Below, one piece after another: positions 33,997 to 43,800 of a stretch of DNA of 64,000 nt. The first letter of the stretch is position 1. Each line of letters starts with the position of its first letter. The stretch comes from Mucilaginibacter sp. KACC 22063 (GTDB lineage Bacteria > Bacteroidota > Bacteroidia > Sphingobacteriales > Sphingobacteriaceae), in NCBI RefSeq assembly GCF_028736115.1, contig NZ_CP117877.1:1426001-1490000 (forward strand), in the 5' to 3' direction. The notes beneath the pieces were generated by a model. The model saw only the letters and a list, made by a program, of their open reading frames with translations. It made no database searches and was not told where the DNA came from. Position numbers and translations under genes: made by a program.

Positions 33997-35571
33997 ATGA
34001 AAAAGAAATTGATATACATACTGCCGGTGCTTGCTGCACTGACGGTTACCAGCTGTAAGAAAAGCTTTGAAGATCTTACAGTAAATACAAACAAGCCAAG
34101 CAGTGTACCGGCATCGCTGCTGTTTAATGGCGTTGCCAATTCAATGGCCGAGCTGCCTGACGGGTCTAAGGAAATTTACGATCAGTATTATTTGTACAAT
34201 TATGATTATTACGGCAACAACCGTTTTGACCTGGGTAGTGGCGATAATTATTATACAACGTTAAAAAACGTTGTAGCTATGGAGCAACAGGCTATCAAAT
34301 CAGGCTCACCCGCAGTAAATCCGTATAGCGCTTTAGGTAAATTCTTCAGGGCTTATTTCTTCAGTAAAATGACGATGGAAATGGGCGATATACCCATGTC
34401 GCAGGCTTTGCAGGGTATCGAAAACTTAACGCCGGTTTATGATAGCCAAAAATCAGTTATGCAACAATGCTTAAGCTGGTTGGAAAGCGCTAACACCGAC
34501 CTTGCTTCTTTAATTGCGAAAGGTGACAATTCACTGGGCGGCGATATTTACTTTAATAACAGTCTTGCCCAATGGCAAAAAGCGGTTAATGCGATGCATA
34601 TACGTCTGTTGCTTCAGTTAAGCAAAAAAACTTCGGACACAGATTTAAATGTGATCAGCCAGTTTAATACTATTGTGAGCAACCCTGGCAAATATCCTTT
34701 AATGAGCAGTTCTGCCGATAACCTGCAGTATGTGTTTGTTGCGCCTAACAATTACTACCCGATGAACCCGAACAACTTCGGTCAAAGCGGATCACGTAAA
34801 AATATGTCATCAACCTACGTAGGCTTATTAACACAGTTGCAAGATCCGCGTGTGTTTGTTGTTGCAGAACCAGCACGATACCTGGTGGATAATCAGAAAC
34901 AAAGCCCGACAGATTTTTCATCATTTGTTGGCGCCGATCCTGGTCTTGATCTTGGTATAATGTACAATAATGCAGGTCAGCAGAAATACTCTTTCATTAA
35001 CCGTAAGCATTTTTACTCTACTTATACCGGTGAGCCAAGTATCCAGATTGGTTATTCTGAACTGATGTTCAACATTGCAGAAGGTATCAACCGTGGCTGG
35101 TCAAACGGTAATGCCGAGCAGTATTACATGAATGGTATTAAAGCATCAATGGCATCATACGGTATCCCTGAAACCGGTAGCTTTACAGCATATTTTTACC
35201 GTCCGGGATCAACAGATGTAACTGCTGCATCAAACTACGACAGTTATACTATTAATAATAATTTTACTAATTATTATGCGCAAACAGCGGTTAAGTATGC
35301 AGGCGGTACAACTGGTTTAACCCAGATCTTACAGCAAAAATACCTTGCCCTGTTCCGTCACTCGGGCCTTGAGTCTTACTATACCTACCGCCGTACAGGT
35401 GCGCCGACTTTTACAACCGGTCCGGGTACAGGTAACGGTGGCCGTATTGCGCTAAGGTTTCAATACCCAGGTTCAGAGAAAACATCAAACACCACCAATT
35501 ACCAAAAAGCACTGGCAAGCCAGTTTGGTGGCAATGATGACATCAATGGTAAAATGTGGCTTCTTCAGTAG
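33997..35571 (+). CDS. SusD-like_2 family surface lipoprotein of the phosphonate locus
   Basis: A 524-residue lipoprotein (LTVTSC lipobox, Cys about 20). It has the NTNKPSSVPASLLFNGVANSM opening of SusD-like_2 proteins and conserved pieces such as FFRAYFFSKMTMEMGDIPMSQAL, WQKAVNAMHIRLLLQLSKK and a late YYTYRRTGAPTF. It is rich in Tyr and Asn. It is co-transcribed with the preceding SusC and ends before a strong terminator. It should act as the extracellular ligand-binding lid. Confidence 0.92.
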   Translation: MKKKLIYILPVLAALTVTSCKKSFEDLTVNTNKPSSVPASLLFNGVANSMAELPDGSKEIYDQYYLYNYDYYGNNRFDLGSGDNYYTTLKNVVAMEQQAIKSGSPAVNPYSALGKFFRAYFFSKMTMEMGDIPMSQALQGIENLTPVYDSQKSVMQQCLSWLESANTDLASLIAKGDNSLGGDIYFNNSLAQWQKAVNAMHIRLLLQLSKKTSDTDLNVISQFNTIVSNPGKYPLMSSSADNLQYVFVAPNNYYPMNPNNFGQSGSRKNMSSTYVGLLTQLQDPRVFVVAEPARYLVDNQKQSPTDFSSFVGADPGLDLGIMYNNAGQQKYSFINRKHFYSTYTGEPSIQIGYSELMFNIAEGINRGWSNGNAEQYYMNGIKASMASYGIPETGSFTAYFYRPGSTDVTAASNYDSYTINNNFTNYYAQTAVKYAGGTTGLTQILQQKYLALFRHSGLESYYTYRRTGAPTFTTGPGTGNGGRIALRFQYPGSEKTSNTTNYQKALASQFGGNDDINGKMWLLQ

Positions 35572-35591
35572 CATATTTGATCAATAAGTTA

Positions 35592-35623
35592 AGAGCCGTT
35601 AGCGATAACGGCTCTTTTTTTTT
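35592..35623 (+). terminator. Strong intrinsic terminator after SusD
   Basis: A 10-bp stem AGAGCCGTTA / TAACGGCTCT with GCGA loop and T-run of nine or more. Confidence 0.93.
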
Positions 35624-35648
35624 ATGTAAAAAATTAATTTCATTTAAT

Positions 35649-35664
35649 TCTATAGAATTAGTAG
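35649..35664 (+). promoter_or_regulatory. 16-bp candidate operator shared with the 21.9-kb cysteine unit
   Basis: TCTATAGAATTAGTAG, the exact reverse complement of 21877-21892, again 7 bases before the -7 box. Here the flank makes AATTCTATAGAATT a perfect palindrome (35646-35659). Confidence 0.75.
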
Positions 35665-35671
35665 TCTTTTG

Positions 35672-35679
35672 TATATTTG
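35672..35679 (+). promoter_or_regulatory. Bacteroidetes -7 promoter box upstream of riboswitch
   Basis: TATATTTG fits TAnnTTTG. It predicts a transcript start near 35686, about 13 bases before the SAM-I aptamer. Confidence 0.7.
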
Positions 35680-35698
35680 CACCGTCAGTTCTTAATGT

Positions 35699-35802
35699 CA
35701 TTATCGAGAAAGACGGAGGGATAGGCCCTGAGAAGTCTTAGCAACCTATACATAAGTAATTAAGGTGCTAAATCCTATCTGCATTAAGCAGAAGAGATAA
35801 TG
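35699..35802 (+). ncRNA. SAM-I (S-box) riboswitch
   Basis: The conserved S-box core is present in order: GAGAAAGACGGAGGGATAGG, CCCTGAGAAGTC, GCAACC, AAGGTGCTAAATCC and AGAGATAA. P1 is CATTATC (35699-35705) with GATAATG (35796-35802). P3 is ACCT/AGGT and P4 TCTGC/GCAGA. It binds S-adenosylmethionine and normally represses methionine or cysteine supply genes when SAM is high. No clear terminator follows the aptamer before the leader ORF at 35882, so control may be translational or joined with that ORF. Downstream genes are SusC/SusD, an unusual target. Confidence 0.95.
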
Positions 35803-35881
35803 TTTGTGATTTTCTACAGCATGTCTTTAAGTTTCTTTCCGGTACACTGATCATTAAAAACTGCCTGCACAAAAAGGAAAT

Positions 35882-36046
35882 ATGAAACTAAATCTACTTA
35901 ACTCCATCAGTGGCTGCTCATCAAGATTGTATGATCCTTCGGGGCATACGGAGCAACGAGCCCTTATTAAATCAAGCTTTAAAAGTGCTTTAAAGTCAAA
36001 CTTTGCTATCCCATTCTCTTCCCTTTGCTGCTGCTGTTGTTGTTAA
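35882..36046 (+). CDS. Hexa-cysteine leader peptide (54 residues) downstream of the SAM-I riboswitch
   Basis: A small ORF with ATG 35882, preceded by AAAAAGGAAAT (a possible Shine-Dalgarno site). It begins MKLNLLNSISGCSS and ends in FAIPFSSL followed by six Cys codons (TGC TGC TGC TGT TGT TGT) and TAA. The middle is basic and Ser-rich, with no signal peptide or domain. It mirrors the 22-residue hexa-Cys ORF at 21913-21981, which shares the same promoter element. Placement between a SAM sensor and a SusC gene suggests a two-input switch: SAM through the aptamer and Cys-tRNA through stalling. A stable GAAGC/GCTTC hairpin (36063-36076) follows the stop by 16 bases. Peptide function itself seems unlikely. 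Confidence 0.8.
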   Translation: MKLNLLNSISGCSSRLYDPSGHTEQRALIKSSFKSALKSNFAIPFSSLCCCCCC

Positions 36047-36179
36047 TGCAATAACTCTTTAGGAAGCATCTGCTTCTGGCTATAATCATCATCATTTACT
36101 GTAAATTTTTTTTAAAGACGTAAAAGCGCCTGCTTACTGGCTGTGCTTATATGTCTCTGTATTATCAGCTTCAAAAATT
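36047..36179 (+). promoter_or_regulatory. Leader segment between hexa-Cys ORF and SusC
   Basis: It holds a GAAGC-ATCT-GCTTC hairpin (36063-36076) and an eight-base T-run at 36106-36113 that is not directly after the hairpin. It may form part of the attenuator. No other gene is seen. Confidence 0.4.
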
Positions 36180-39100
36180 ATGTATAAAAATTACAAGCTA
36201 TTATTAGCCGTATTTCTGGCATTTATCTTTGTGCAAAGCGTGTCCGCGCAGACACTTAAAATCAGCGGTGTGGTAACCGCCAAATCAGACGGACTGCCTT
36301 TACCCGGCGTAAGTGTTGCCATTAAAGGGACAACCAATGGCGTACAAACTACTGTCGACGGTAAGTTTACCCTTAGCGTAAAAAAGAGCGACGTGCTCCG
36401 CTTTACCTATATCGGTTACACCGCAAAAGAGGTAGTGGTAACCGGTGCCGAAACTAATCTCCAGGTGGTTTTGGAAGAAGCGCCAAACTCGTTGAACGAA
36501 GTGGTTGTAACTGCATTGAATATTTCTAAAGATAAAAAATCTTTAGGATATGCAGTACAGGGCTTAAAATCTAAAGATATTACCGAGGCTAAAGAAACCA
36601 ACTTTGTTAACGCACTTGCCGGTAAAATAGCAGGTGTACAGGTTACCGGCAGCCAGGGCGATATGGGATCTTCCCGGATTGTGATCCGTGGCGAAACTTC
36701 TATAGCTGGTAACAACCAGCCTTTATTTGTGGTTGACGGTGTTATTGTAGATAACTCGCAGTTCCAAGGCACTAATGGCTCGCGCGATTTTCCAAATGCG
36801 ATCTCAGATCTTAACCCCGAAGATATAGAATCTGTAAGCGTACTTAAAGGCCCCAACGCAGCAGCTTTGTACGGTTACCGTGCCGCAGCAGGAGTAATAT
36901 TAATTAAAACCAAAACAGGTAAAGGTACCAACGGCTTAGGGATAACCCTTAACTCAAATACCAGTTTTTCGAGTCTGAAAGTATTACCTGATTTTCAAAA
37001 CGAATATGGCCAGGGTTCAAATGGCAAGTTCAGTTATGTAGATGGTAAAGGCGGCGGTGTTAATGATGGCGTTGATGAAAGCTGGGGCCCGCCTTTGGAT
37101 GGCCGTTTAATCCCGCAGTTTTATTCCAATGGCCAGGCTGTGCCTTTTGTTGCCCATCCGGATAATGTTAAAGACTATTTCAGAACAGGTGTTACCACTA
37201 CCAACGGCGCTGCCTTGTCAGGCTCGGGTGATAAGTTTGATTATCGCTTATCATACAATAACCTGCACCAAACAGGGGTAGTGCCTAATACATCGCTTGG
37301 GCGTAACTCGTTTATGCTGAACAGCAGCTTTAAGCTCACTCCCAAACTAACGGTAACTACCATCGCCAATTATATAAAAGATGATGCCGATAACTTGCCC
37401 GGTGCTTACGGTAAACGCGCAACCAGTACCATGCTGCAATTCATCTGGTTTGGCAGGCAGGTTGATGTTAACCGTTTAAAGAACTACCGTGACGCAAATG
37501 GTAATACCTTTAACTGGAACAATAGCTACTACTCTAACCCATACTTCATAGCTTATGAAAATACGGTTGGCCAGTACAAAGACCGTATCATTGGAAGCGT
37601 TGAGCTGAATTACAAAATAGCGGACGGCTTATCGGCAAACTTCCGTACCGGTACAGACTTTTACAACGATAAACGTAAGATTAAAGTAGCTTATGGTACA
37701 AACGGTACGCCTTTCGGTTCTTATGAGGAGGACGTTTACCGGGTTAACGAAACCAATACCGAGGGCCGTTTGCAGTACACTAAAAAGTTAAACCAGGATT
37801 TCTCTATTGATCTGTTAGGTGGTGGTAATATCGGCACCATATTAAACGAGGAGAACGACCAGATTGCACCGAAGCTTGCCGTGGCAGGTTTGTACACGCT
37901 AAGCAATTCGCGCGATCCGTTGGTTTCTTCAAACTACTATGGTAAGCTGAAAACGTACAGTGCATTTGGTTCTGCACAGCTTGGTTTCAGAAATTATGCG
38001 TTTTTAAACGTTACCGGGCGTAACGACTGGTCGTCTACTTTACCCGAAGAAAACTTGTCGTATTTCTATCCGTCAGTTAACGGAAGCTTAGTGCTTTCTG
38101 AAGCTTTAGATATTAAAAGCGATGTGTTAAGCTTTTTGAAACTACGTGGTGGTTGGTCTAAAGTAGGTAAAGCAACTACGCCCTACCAGCTGATAAATAC
38201 CTACAACTTCACTGCTCCGTTTGGTGGAAACCCGCAGCAAAGTTCGGCAAGTATAGATCTTAACTCAAGCCTTAAACCAGAAACTACCACATCAGGTGAG
38301 GCCGGTTTCGAGGCTGGTTTCCTGAGAGACCGCGTTCACTTAGACGTTAGCGTTTATAACACCAACAGTATTAACCAGATTTTAAGTGTGGATGTTAGCC
38401 CCTCAACAGGTTACAGCCAAAAGCTGATTAACGGTGGTAAAATCAATAACAAAGGGGTAGAGGTACAGTTAGGTATTACTCCGGTAAAATCAAAAAGCTT
38501 TACCTGGGATGTAACTACTAACTTCTCATCAAATAAAAGCAGGGTTGTTTCTCTTGATCCCGAAGGCAGGTTGCAGAGTTATGTACTTGGTACCAATAGA
38601 ACCGTGCAGGTATTGGCGGCAGTTGGCCAACCTTATGGCACATTGTTCGGAACGGCCTACCAGCGCAATGCCAACGGCGATATTATTGTTGCTGCCAATG
38701 GTACCCCTGTTGTTAATCCAACTAAACAATACCTGGGTAAGTATACGCCAAAATGGATGGGTAGTATCAATAACAGCTTTAACTATAAAGGCGTGTACCT
38801 GAGCTTCCTGATCGATGCACGTATCGGTGGTTCCATTTATTCAAATACTAACCGTACAGGTACTTACACGGGTGTATTAGCATCAACATTGCCGGGACGT
38901 GGTACTGCAAATGGTGGCTTAAGTTATTACTATCCGGGTAACAATGCTTCGGCTGGAGCGGTACAGGTTGCCACCGGCGGCGCTGCCCCTAATGGCGAAA
39001 CTGTGTATACCGATGGTATGATATTCAAAGGGGTTAAAGCCAATGGTACGCCTAATAATACTATTATACCTGCACAATCTTACTACAAAGGCTATACTAA

Positions 39101-39368
39101 CGTAGATGAGGCTTTTGTGTACGATGCCTCTTATGTCAAACTGCGCGAGGTAAAGTTAGGTTACAGCCTGCCAACAAAATGGATCAAAGGTGCAGGGTTG
39201 CAAGCGGCGACTATATCAGTTGTGGCACGTAACCTTTGGATCATCCATAAAAACGTTCCAAATATTGACCCAGAGGTCGCCTTTAATACCGGCAACGGCC
39301 AGGGATTGGAAGACCTGACACTACCTACCGTACGCAACATTGGTTTTAACGTTAACCTTAGATTTTAA
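36180..39368 (+). CDS. SusC/RagA TonB-dependent transporter under SAM-riboswitch/poly-Cys leader
   Basis: A 1062-residue outer-membrane transporter. Signal peptide MYKNYKLLLAVFLAFIFVQSVSAQ, then carboxypeptidase-regulatory-like domain (about 28-105, ISGVVTAKSDGLPLPGVSVAI), TonB box/plug (LNEVVVTALNISKDKKSLGYA; GPNAAALYGYRAAAGVILIKTKTG), then a barrel ending in NVNLRF. No STN domain, so it does not signal. It is co-transcribed with SusD 5 bases on. Control by a SAM-I aptamer and a Cys-codon leader points to import of a sulfur nutrient such as a sulfated, sulfonated or methionine/cysteine-containing oligomer. That substrate class is inference; the sequence itself does not show it. Confidence 0.94.
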   Translation: MYKNYKLLLAVFLAFIFVQSVSAQTLKISGVVTAKSDGLPLPGVSVAIKGTTNGVQTTVDGKFTLSVKKSDVLRFTYIGYTAKEVVVTGAETNLQVVLEEAPNSLNEVVVTALNISKDKKSLGYAVQGLKSKDITEAKETNFVNALAGKIAGVQVTGSQGDMGSSRIVIRGETSIAGNNQPLFVVDGVIVDNSQFQGTNGSRDFPNAISDLNPEDIESVSVLKGPNAAALYGYRAAAGVILIKTKTGKGTNGLGITLNSNTSFSSLKVLPDFQNEYGQGSNGKFSYVDGKGGGVNDGVDESWGPPLDGRLIPQFYSNGQAVPFVAHPDNVKDYFRTGVTTTNGAALSGSGDKFDYRLSYNNLHQTGVVPNTSLGRNSFMLNSSFKLTPKLTVTTIANYIKDDADNLPGAYGKRATSTMLQFIWFGRQVDVNRLKNYRDANGNTFNWNNSYYSNPYFIAYENTVGQYKDRIIGSVELNYKIADGLSANFRTGTDFYNDKRKIKVAYGTNGTPFGSYEEDVYRVNETNTEGRLQYTKKLNQDFSIDLLGGGNIGTILNEENDQIAPKLAVAGLYTLSNSRDPLVSSNYYGKLKTYSAFGSAQLGFRNYAFLNVTGRNDWSSTLPEENLSYFYPSVNGSLVLSEALDIKSDVLSFLKLRGGWSKVGKATTPYQLINTYNFTAPFGGNPQQSSASIDLNSSLKPETTTSGEAGFEAGFLRDRVHLDVSVYNTNSINQILSVDVSPSTGYSQKLINGGKINNKGVEVQLGITPVKSKSFTWDVTTNFSSNKSRVVSLDPEGRLQSYVLGTNRTVQVLAAVGQPYGTLFGTAYQRNANGDIIVAANGTPVVNPTKQYLGKYTPKWMGSINNSFNYKGVYLSFLIDARIGGSIYSNTNRTGTYTGVLASTLPGRGTANGGLSYYYPGNNASAGAVQVATGGAAPNGETVYTDGMIFKGVKANGTPNNTIIPAQSYYKGYTNVDEAFVYDASYVKLREVKLGYSLPTKWIKGAGLQAATISVVARNLWIIHKNVPNIDPEVAFNTGNGQGLEDLTLPTVRNIGFNVNLRF

Positions 39369-39373
39369 TCAAA

Positions 39374-40813
39374 ATGAAACTTAAACAGATATATACTTTA
39401 TTTGCCGGCTCTTTATTACTTACGGCTACTGCCTGCAAAAAAGATTTGGTCGAGATCAATCAAAACCCAAATGCATCTCAAAATGCATCGCCTGATTACC
39501 TGTTGACTGCTGCAACTAAAAATACGGCAGATACTTACTGGGGGACAGCAAACAATATGGATGCGTCCTTACTCTTTGTGCAGCACTGGGCTAAAATACA
39601 ATATACCGATCCCGACCGATACATTTATGCAAATACGGCATTTCAGGAACTGTGGACAACAGCTTATTCTAAAAGTATTGTCAATCTTAACCAGATCATT
39701 AAACTGGGCGATGCACAGGGAAACACTAACTATAAAGGTGTAGCGTTGGTGCTACGGTCATGGGTGTTTACGCTGCTAACCGATAATTATGGTGATGTGC
39801 CTTACAAACAGGCTGCAAACATAGATCAATACCTTACCCCGGCTTATGATGCACAAAAGGATGTTTATTATGCACTGCTTGATGACCTTAAAGCCGCACA
39901 GTCTGCACTTAATACTTCGGGCAAAGGTATTAGTGGCGATGTGATCTATAGCAACAATATTTCCTTGTGGAAGAAATTTGCCAACTCGTTACGTTTACGC
40001 ATAGCGCTGCGCATTGCCGACCGCGACCCTGATAAGGCCAAACAAGTATTGGCAGATATTCAGGCTGAGGGCAGCGGGTACATCAGCTCGAATAGTGAAA
40101 TTGCACAGTTTGTATACTTAGATTCGCCAAATCAGAACCCGATTAGCAACCTGTTTGATACCCGCGATGATTACCGCATCAGTAAAACTATTGTGGACAA
40201 GCTATTTGCTTTGAATGATCCGCGTTTGCCTATTTATGCGGCTAAAACGCAGGATGCAACGGCGCAAACTTATGTAGGTATACCAAATGGTTTGCTGGTA
40301 GGCGATGCCAGTAACCTGGGTTTTACCAAAACATCAAAGCCGGGTACCTACTTTACCGCACCACATGCCCCGGCTGTAATTATGAGTTATGCCGAGGTGT
40401 TATTTGACCGCGCGGAAGCAGCTGCCAGAGGTTTTACTAACGAAAGTGCTGCTGATTTATATACACAGGCAGTGCAGGCATCTCTAAAACAATATGGCAT
40501 TGCAGATGCGGCTGTAGTAACATACCTGGCTTCGGCAGGAGTAAAGTATGATCAAACTAACTATAAAAAGTCTATTGGCGAACAGAAATGGATTGCCTTG
40601 TTTGGGCAAGGCTTAGAAGCTTTTGCCGAATGGCGCAGGCTTGATTACCCGCAATTGCAGCCAGCTGTTGCCGGTACCCTGAACGGAAAAATACCTGTCA
40701 GGTTTATTTATCCCGGTACAGAACAATCGCTTAATGGTGCAAACTATAACGCCGCTGTAAGCAGGCAAGGGCCAGATCTTTTAACTACAAAGTTGTGGTT
40801 TGATGCAAACTAA
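39374..40813 (+). CDS. SusD-like_2 family surface lipoprotein of the sulfur-regulated locus
   Basis: A 479-residue lipoprotein (lipobox TATAC, Cys about 21). The N-terminus has NQNPNASQNASPDYLLTAATKNTADTYWG as in SusD-like_2 proteins. WVFTLLTDNYGDVPYKQA, WKKFANSLRLRIALRIADRD and AEWRRLDYPQLQPA follow. It closely resembles the SusD at 18763-20199 in motif layout. It is the last gene of the SAM-riboswitch unit, followed by a bidirectional terminator. It binds the ligand at the cell surface for the preceding SusC. Confidence 0.92.
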   Translation: MKLKQIYTLFAGSLLLTATACKKDLVEINQNPNASQNASPDYLLTAATKNTADTYWGTANNMDASLLFVQHWAKIQYTDPDRYIYANTAFQELWTTAYSKSIVNLNQIIKLGDAQGNTNYKGVALVLRSWVFTLLTDNYGDVPYKQAANIDQYLTPAYDAQKDVYYALLDDLKAAQSALNTSGKGISGDVIYSNNISLWKKFANSLRLRIALRIADRDPDKAKQVLADIQAEGSGYISSNSEIAQFVYLDSPNQNPISNLFDTRDDYRISKTIVDKLFALNDPRLPIYAAKTQDATAQTYVGIPNGLLVGDASNLGFTKTSKPGTYFTAPHAPAVIMSYAEVLFDRAEAAARGFTNESAADLYTQAVQASLKQYGIADAAVVTYLASAGVKYDQTNYKKSIGEQKWIALFGQGLEAFAEWRRLDYPQLQPAVAGTLNGKIPVRFIYPGTEQSLNGANYNAAVSRQGPDLLTTKLWFDAN

Positions 40814-40822
40814 AACTGCCCC

Positions 40823-40854
40823 ATAACAAAGCGCTTCATTGAAGCGCTTTGTTA
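40823..40854. terminator. Bidirectional terminator between SusD and hybrid two-component gene
   Basis: ATAACAAAGCGCTTC pairs with GAAGCGCTTTGTTAT. It overlaps the stop codon of the minus-strand gene, so it ends both convergent transcripts. Confidence 0.85.
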
Positions 40855-43800
40855 TTTCTGTAAGTCTTTTAAATAAGTTGAAGGGGTTACCCCAAATTGC
40901 TTTTGAAAATCGCGTGTAAAGTTGGCTGGCGAAGTATAGCCGATCATAAATGCTACCTGGTTTATTTTATAGTCGCCTTCAGAAAGCAATTCTGCTGAAC
41001 GTTTTAACCTGTACAGGCTGATCAGCTCGCTTGGTGTCATATCCGTTAAGGCCTTTATTTTACGGTATAAGGTAGGCCTGCTCATATTCAGTATCTCCGA
41101 AAGCGTTTCAACACTCAAGGTCATATCCGTTAAGCGGTTATTGATCGCCGATGAAAGTGTCTCTAAAAAGGTTAGGTCGGCTTTTGAGTAAGCGATCCCT
41201 TTTATCTGGCTTAAGGGCGAACGGGCAAAATGTTCTTTCACCAGTTTCCTGTTTTTAAGTAAGCTCCTGATCTGCGCATATAAATGCGGCATGGAGAAAG
41301 GCTTTTCAATGTAAGCATCAGCACCTATGCCTAAGCCTTCAATTTTTGCCTCGACAGATGTTTTTGCCGTTAATAAAATAATAGGGATATGGCTGTAAGC
41401 AAGGTCAGATTTAATACGCCTGCACAATTCAATGCCATCCATTATGGGCATCATGATATCGCTTACAATTAGTTGTACCGGGTGTTCGGCAAGTATCTCC
41501 AGCGCTTCGATGCCATTGCCTGCTCTTAATATCTGGTATTCGTTTTTAAGTTCCTGGCCAATGTATTTTACAATGTCATCATTGTCCTCAACTATTAAAA
41601 TAGCAAACTCTTTATGGTGTGTTTCAATCTCTGTATCATGAGCGACAGGAGCTGAATCATCTACCTTATCATTGGTGAAGTCAACAGCAGTTTCCTGGTA
41701 CAATGGGAGGCTTAGCGTAAATATGTTAAACTGATCGGCAGTTGCTAAAGTCAGTGATCCCTTGTGCATTAAAGTAAGCGACAGGGCAAGCGGAAGGCCG
41801 ATGCCGCTGCCCGATTGATTATCTTTTTCATTCACCCTGAAAAATGGTTCGAAGATTTTTTGATGATATTTTTCCGGGATGAGGTTACCATCGTTCTTTA
41901 TTTCAATCTTAAAGAAATCATCTTCGCTATTAATGGGCAATATTTTAACCAATACAGTGCTTTCAGCATATTTCACAGCGTTTGATAACAGGTTGATCAA
42001 TATTTTTTTGAAAGCTTCTGCATCAAGATAGGCATGCAGAGTGATGTGGCGTGGCAGTTCTAATTTGTATAATAAACCTTTCTGATTAGCCGCTATCTGA
42101 AAGTCGTCGAAAATATCCTGTAGTAATGCGTTTACATTACTTTTTACAAAAAGCAGGTTTTGATTTTCACGGTCCGACTTACGGAAATCCAGTAACTGAT
42201 TGGTAAGTTCAATCAGGCGGTTAGTATTCTTTTTAATCATGTTAAGATTGTCCTTCAGCTTTTCATTTAAACCTGATAATGCTAATATCTGATCGAGTGG
42301 TAATTTTATTAATGTTAACGGCGTACGCAGCTCATGCGCAACGTTGGTGAAGAAATTGATCTTTGCCTCATAGATCTCCTGTGTTTTTTCATGCTCAAAC
42401 AGTTCCAGTTTTCTTTGATGCTTACGGTTAAGATTGCTTTTGTAAGCCGTTACCAAATAGTAAATGGCAGCAAACGTAATCAATGCATAAATAAACTTTG
42501 CCCAGCCTGTACTGTAAAAAGGTGGCAATATCTCAATAAAAATCGTTTTACCAACACTGTTCCATTCACCGGTACTACTTTGTGCGCCAATCTCAAATAC
42601 ATATTTCCCAGGGGCTAAACCTGTAAAATAAACTTTCCTGTTAGTGTTAAGATAGGTCCAGTTTGTATTGAGGCCATGCATCCTGTATTTATACTTAGTA
42701 GCATTTGGCGATGCATAATCTAAGGCCGCAAATTCAAAGTTAATGTTGTTCTGATCGTGATCCAGCGTAAGCGAATCAAGGTAAACAACCGAACGTATCA
42801 ACGGCGAACCCTTATCATACGGTGCTACAGCCTTGTTATTTATCTCAAAACCTGTGATGTATACAGGTGGTGCAGGCTTGCTTTTATTAAAGTCTTCGGG
42901 TTTAAAGCTAATCAAACCTTTAACCGATCCGAAATACATGGTACCATCATTGGCTTTGTATGATGCGCTGTAGTTAAACTGATCAGTAAGTAAACCGTCA
43001 TCCTTACCATAAGGTACAATTTTGCCCGTTTGCGGATTTAGCTTCATCAATCCGTTTACCGAACTCATCCAGATGTTGTGCTGATTGTCCTCCATCACCC
43101 GGTACACATAATTGCTTGATAAGCCATTATTGGTATTATATCTGAATTGATGCTTGCGGTCCTTACTCAATTTTACCACGCCTGCTCCCTCAGTACCAAA
43201 CCAAAGATTTTGCTGGCTGTCTTCAAAAATATGATGTACGGTATGTTGGTTTAAAGTTTCTTTCGACTCGCTAACGTTTTCAAATTTGTAATTTAAAAAG
43301 CTGTGGGTTGTCCTGTCAAAACAGAATGCGCCTTTATTTGCACTCCCTATCCAAATTTTGCCGCTATGGTCTTCTGTTAGCGCAAATACGCCATCGTTAT
43401 AATCCAATCCGGCTGGTACCTTAAACTTTTTATGATTTTCATCAAAAATAAAAAGCCCCGCACCGGCAGTTATTGTCCCAACAAAAATCTTTTTATCGCG
43501 GCTTTGCAGCAGGCAAAGCACAAAATTACTCCTGATGCCCGAGCGTTCGCCAAGCTCATCATACTTTTCGGTTACCTTTTCGCTTTTCAGGTCTAACACT
43601 TCCAGCCCATGATCAAAAAACCCGACGTACAATTTGTTACCTGCTGCAAGTAAGCTGTGCACATTCGAATGGCCCAAGCTTGCAGGCTTTCCGTCGGGCA
43701 AAAAGTTGGTGATCTTCTCTGTTTGCGTGTTCAGCTTGCTTACACCTGCATCTTCTGTACCTATCCAGATATGATGATCCTTACCCTCAACAATAGAACT

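Noticed and set aside
36063..36113. Classic intrinsic terminator as expression platform of the SAM riboswitch
   Set aside because: The hairpin is short (5 bp) and the T-run starts 30 bases after it, so it does not meet terminator form. Kept only as a possible attenuator element.
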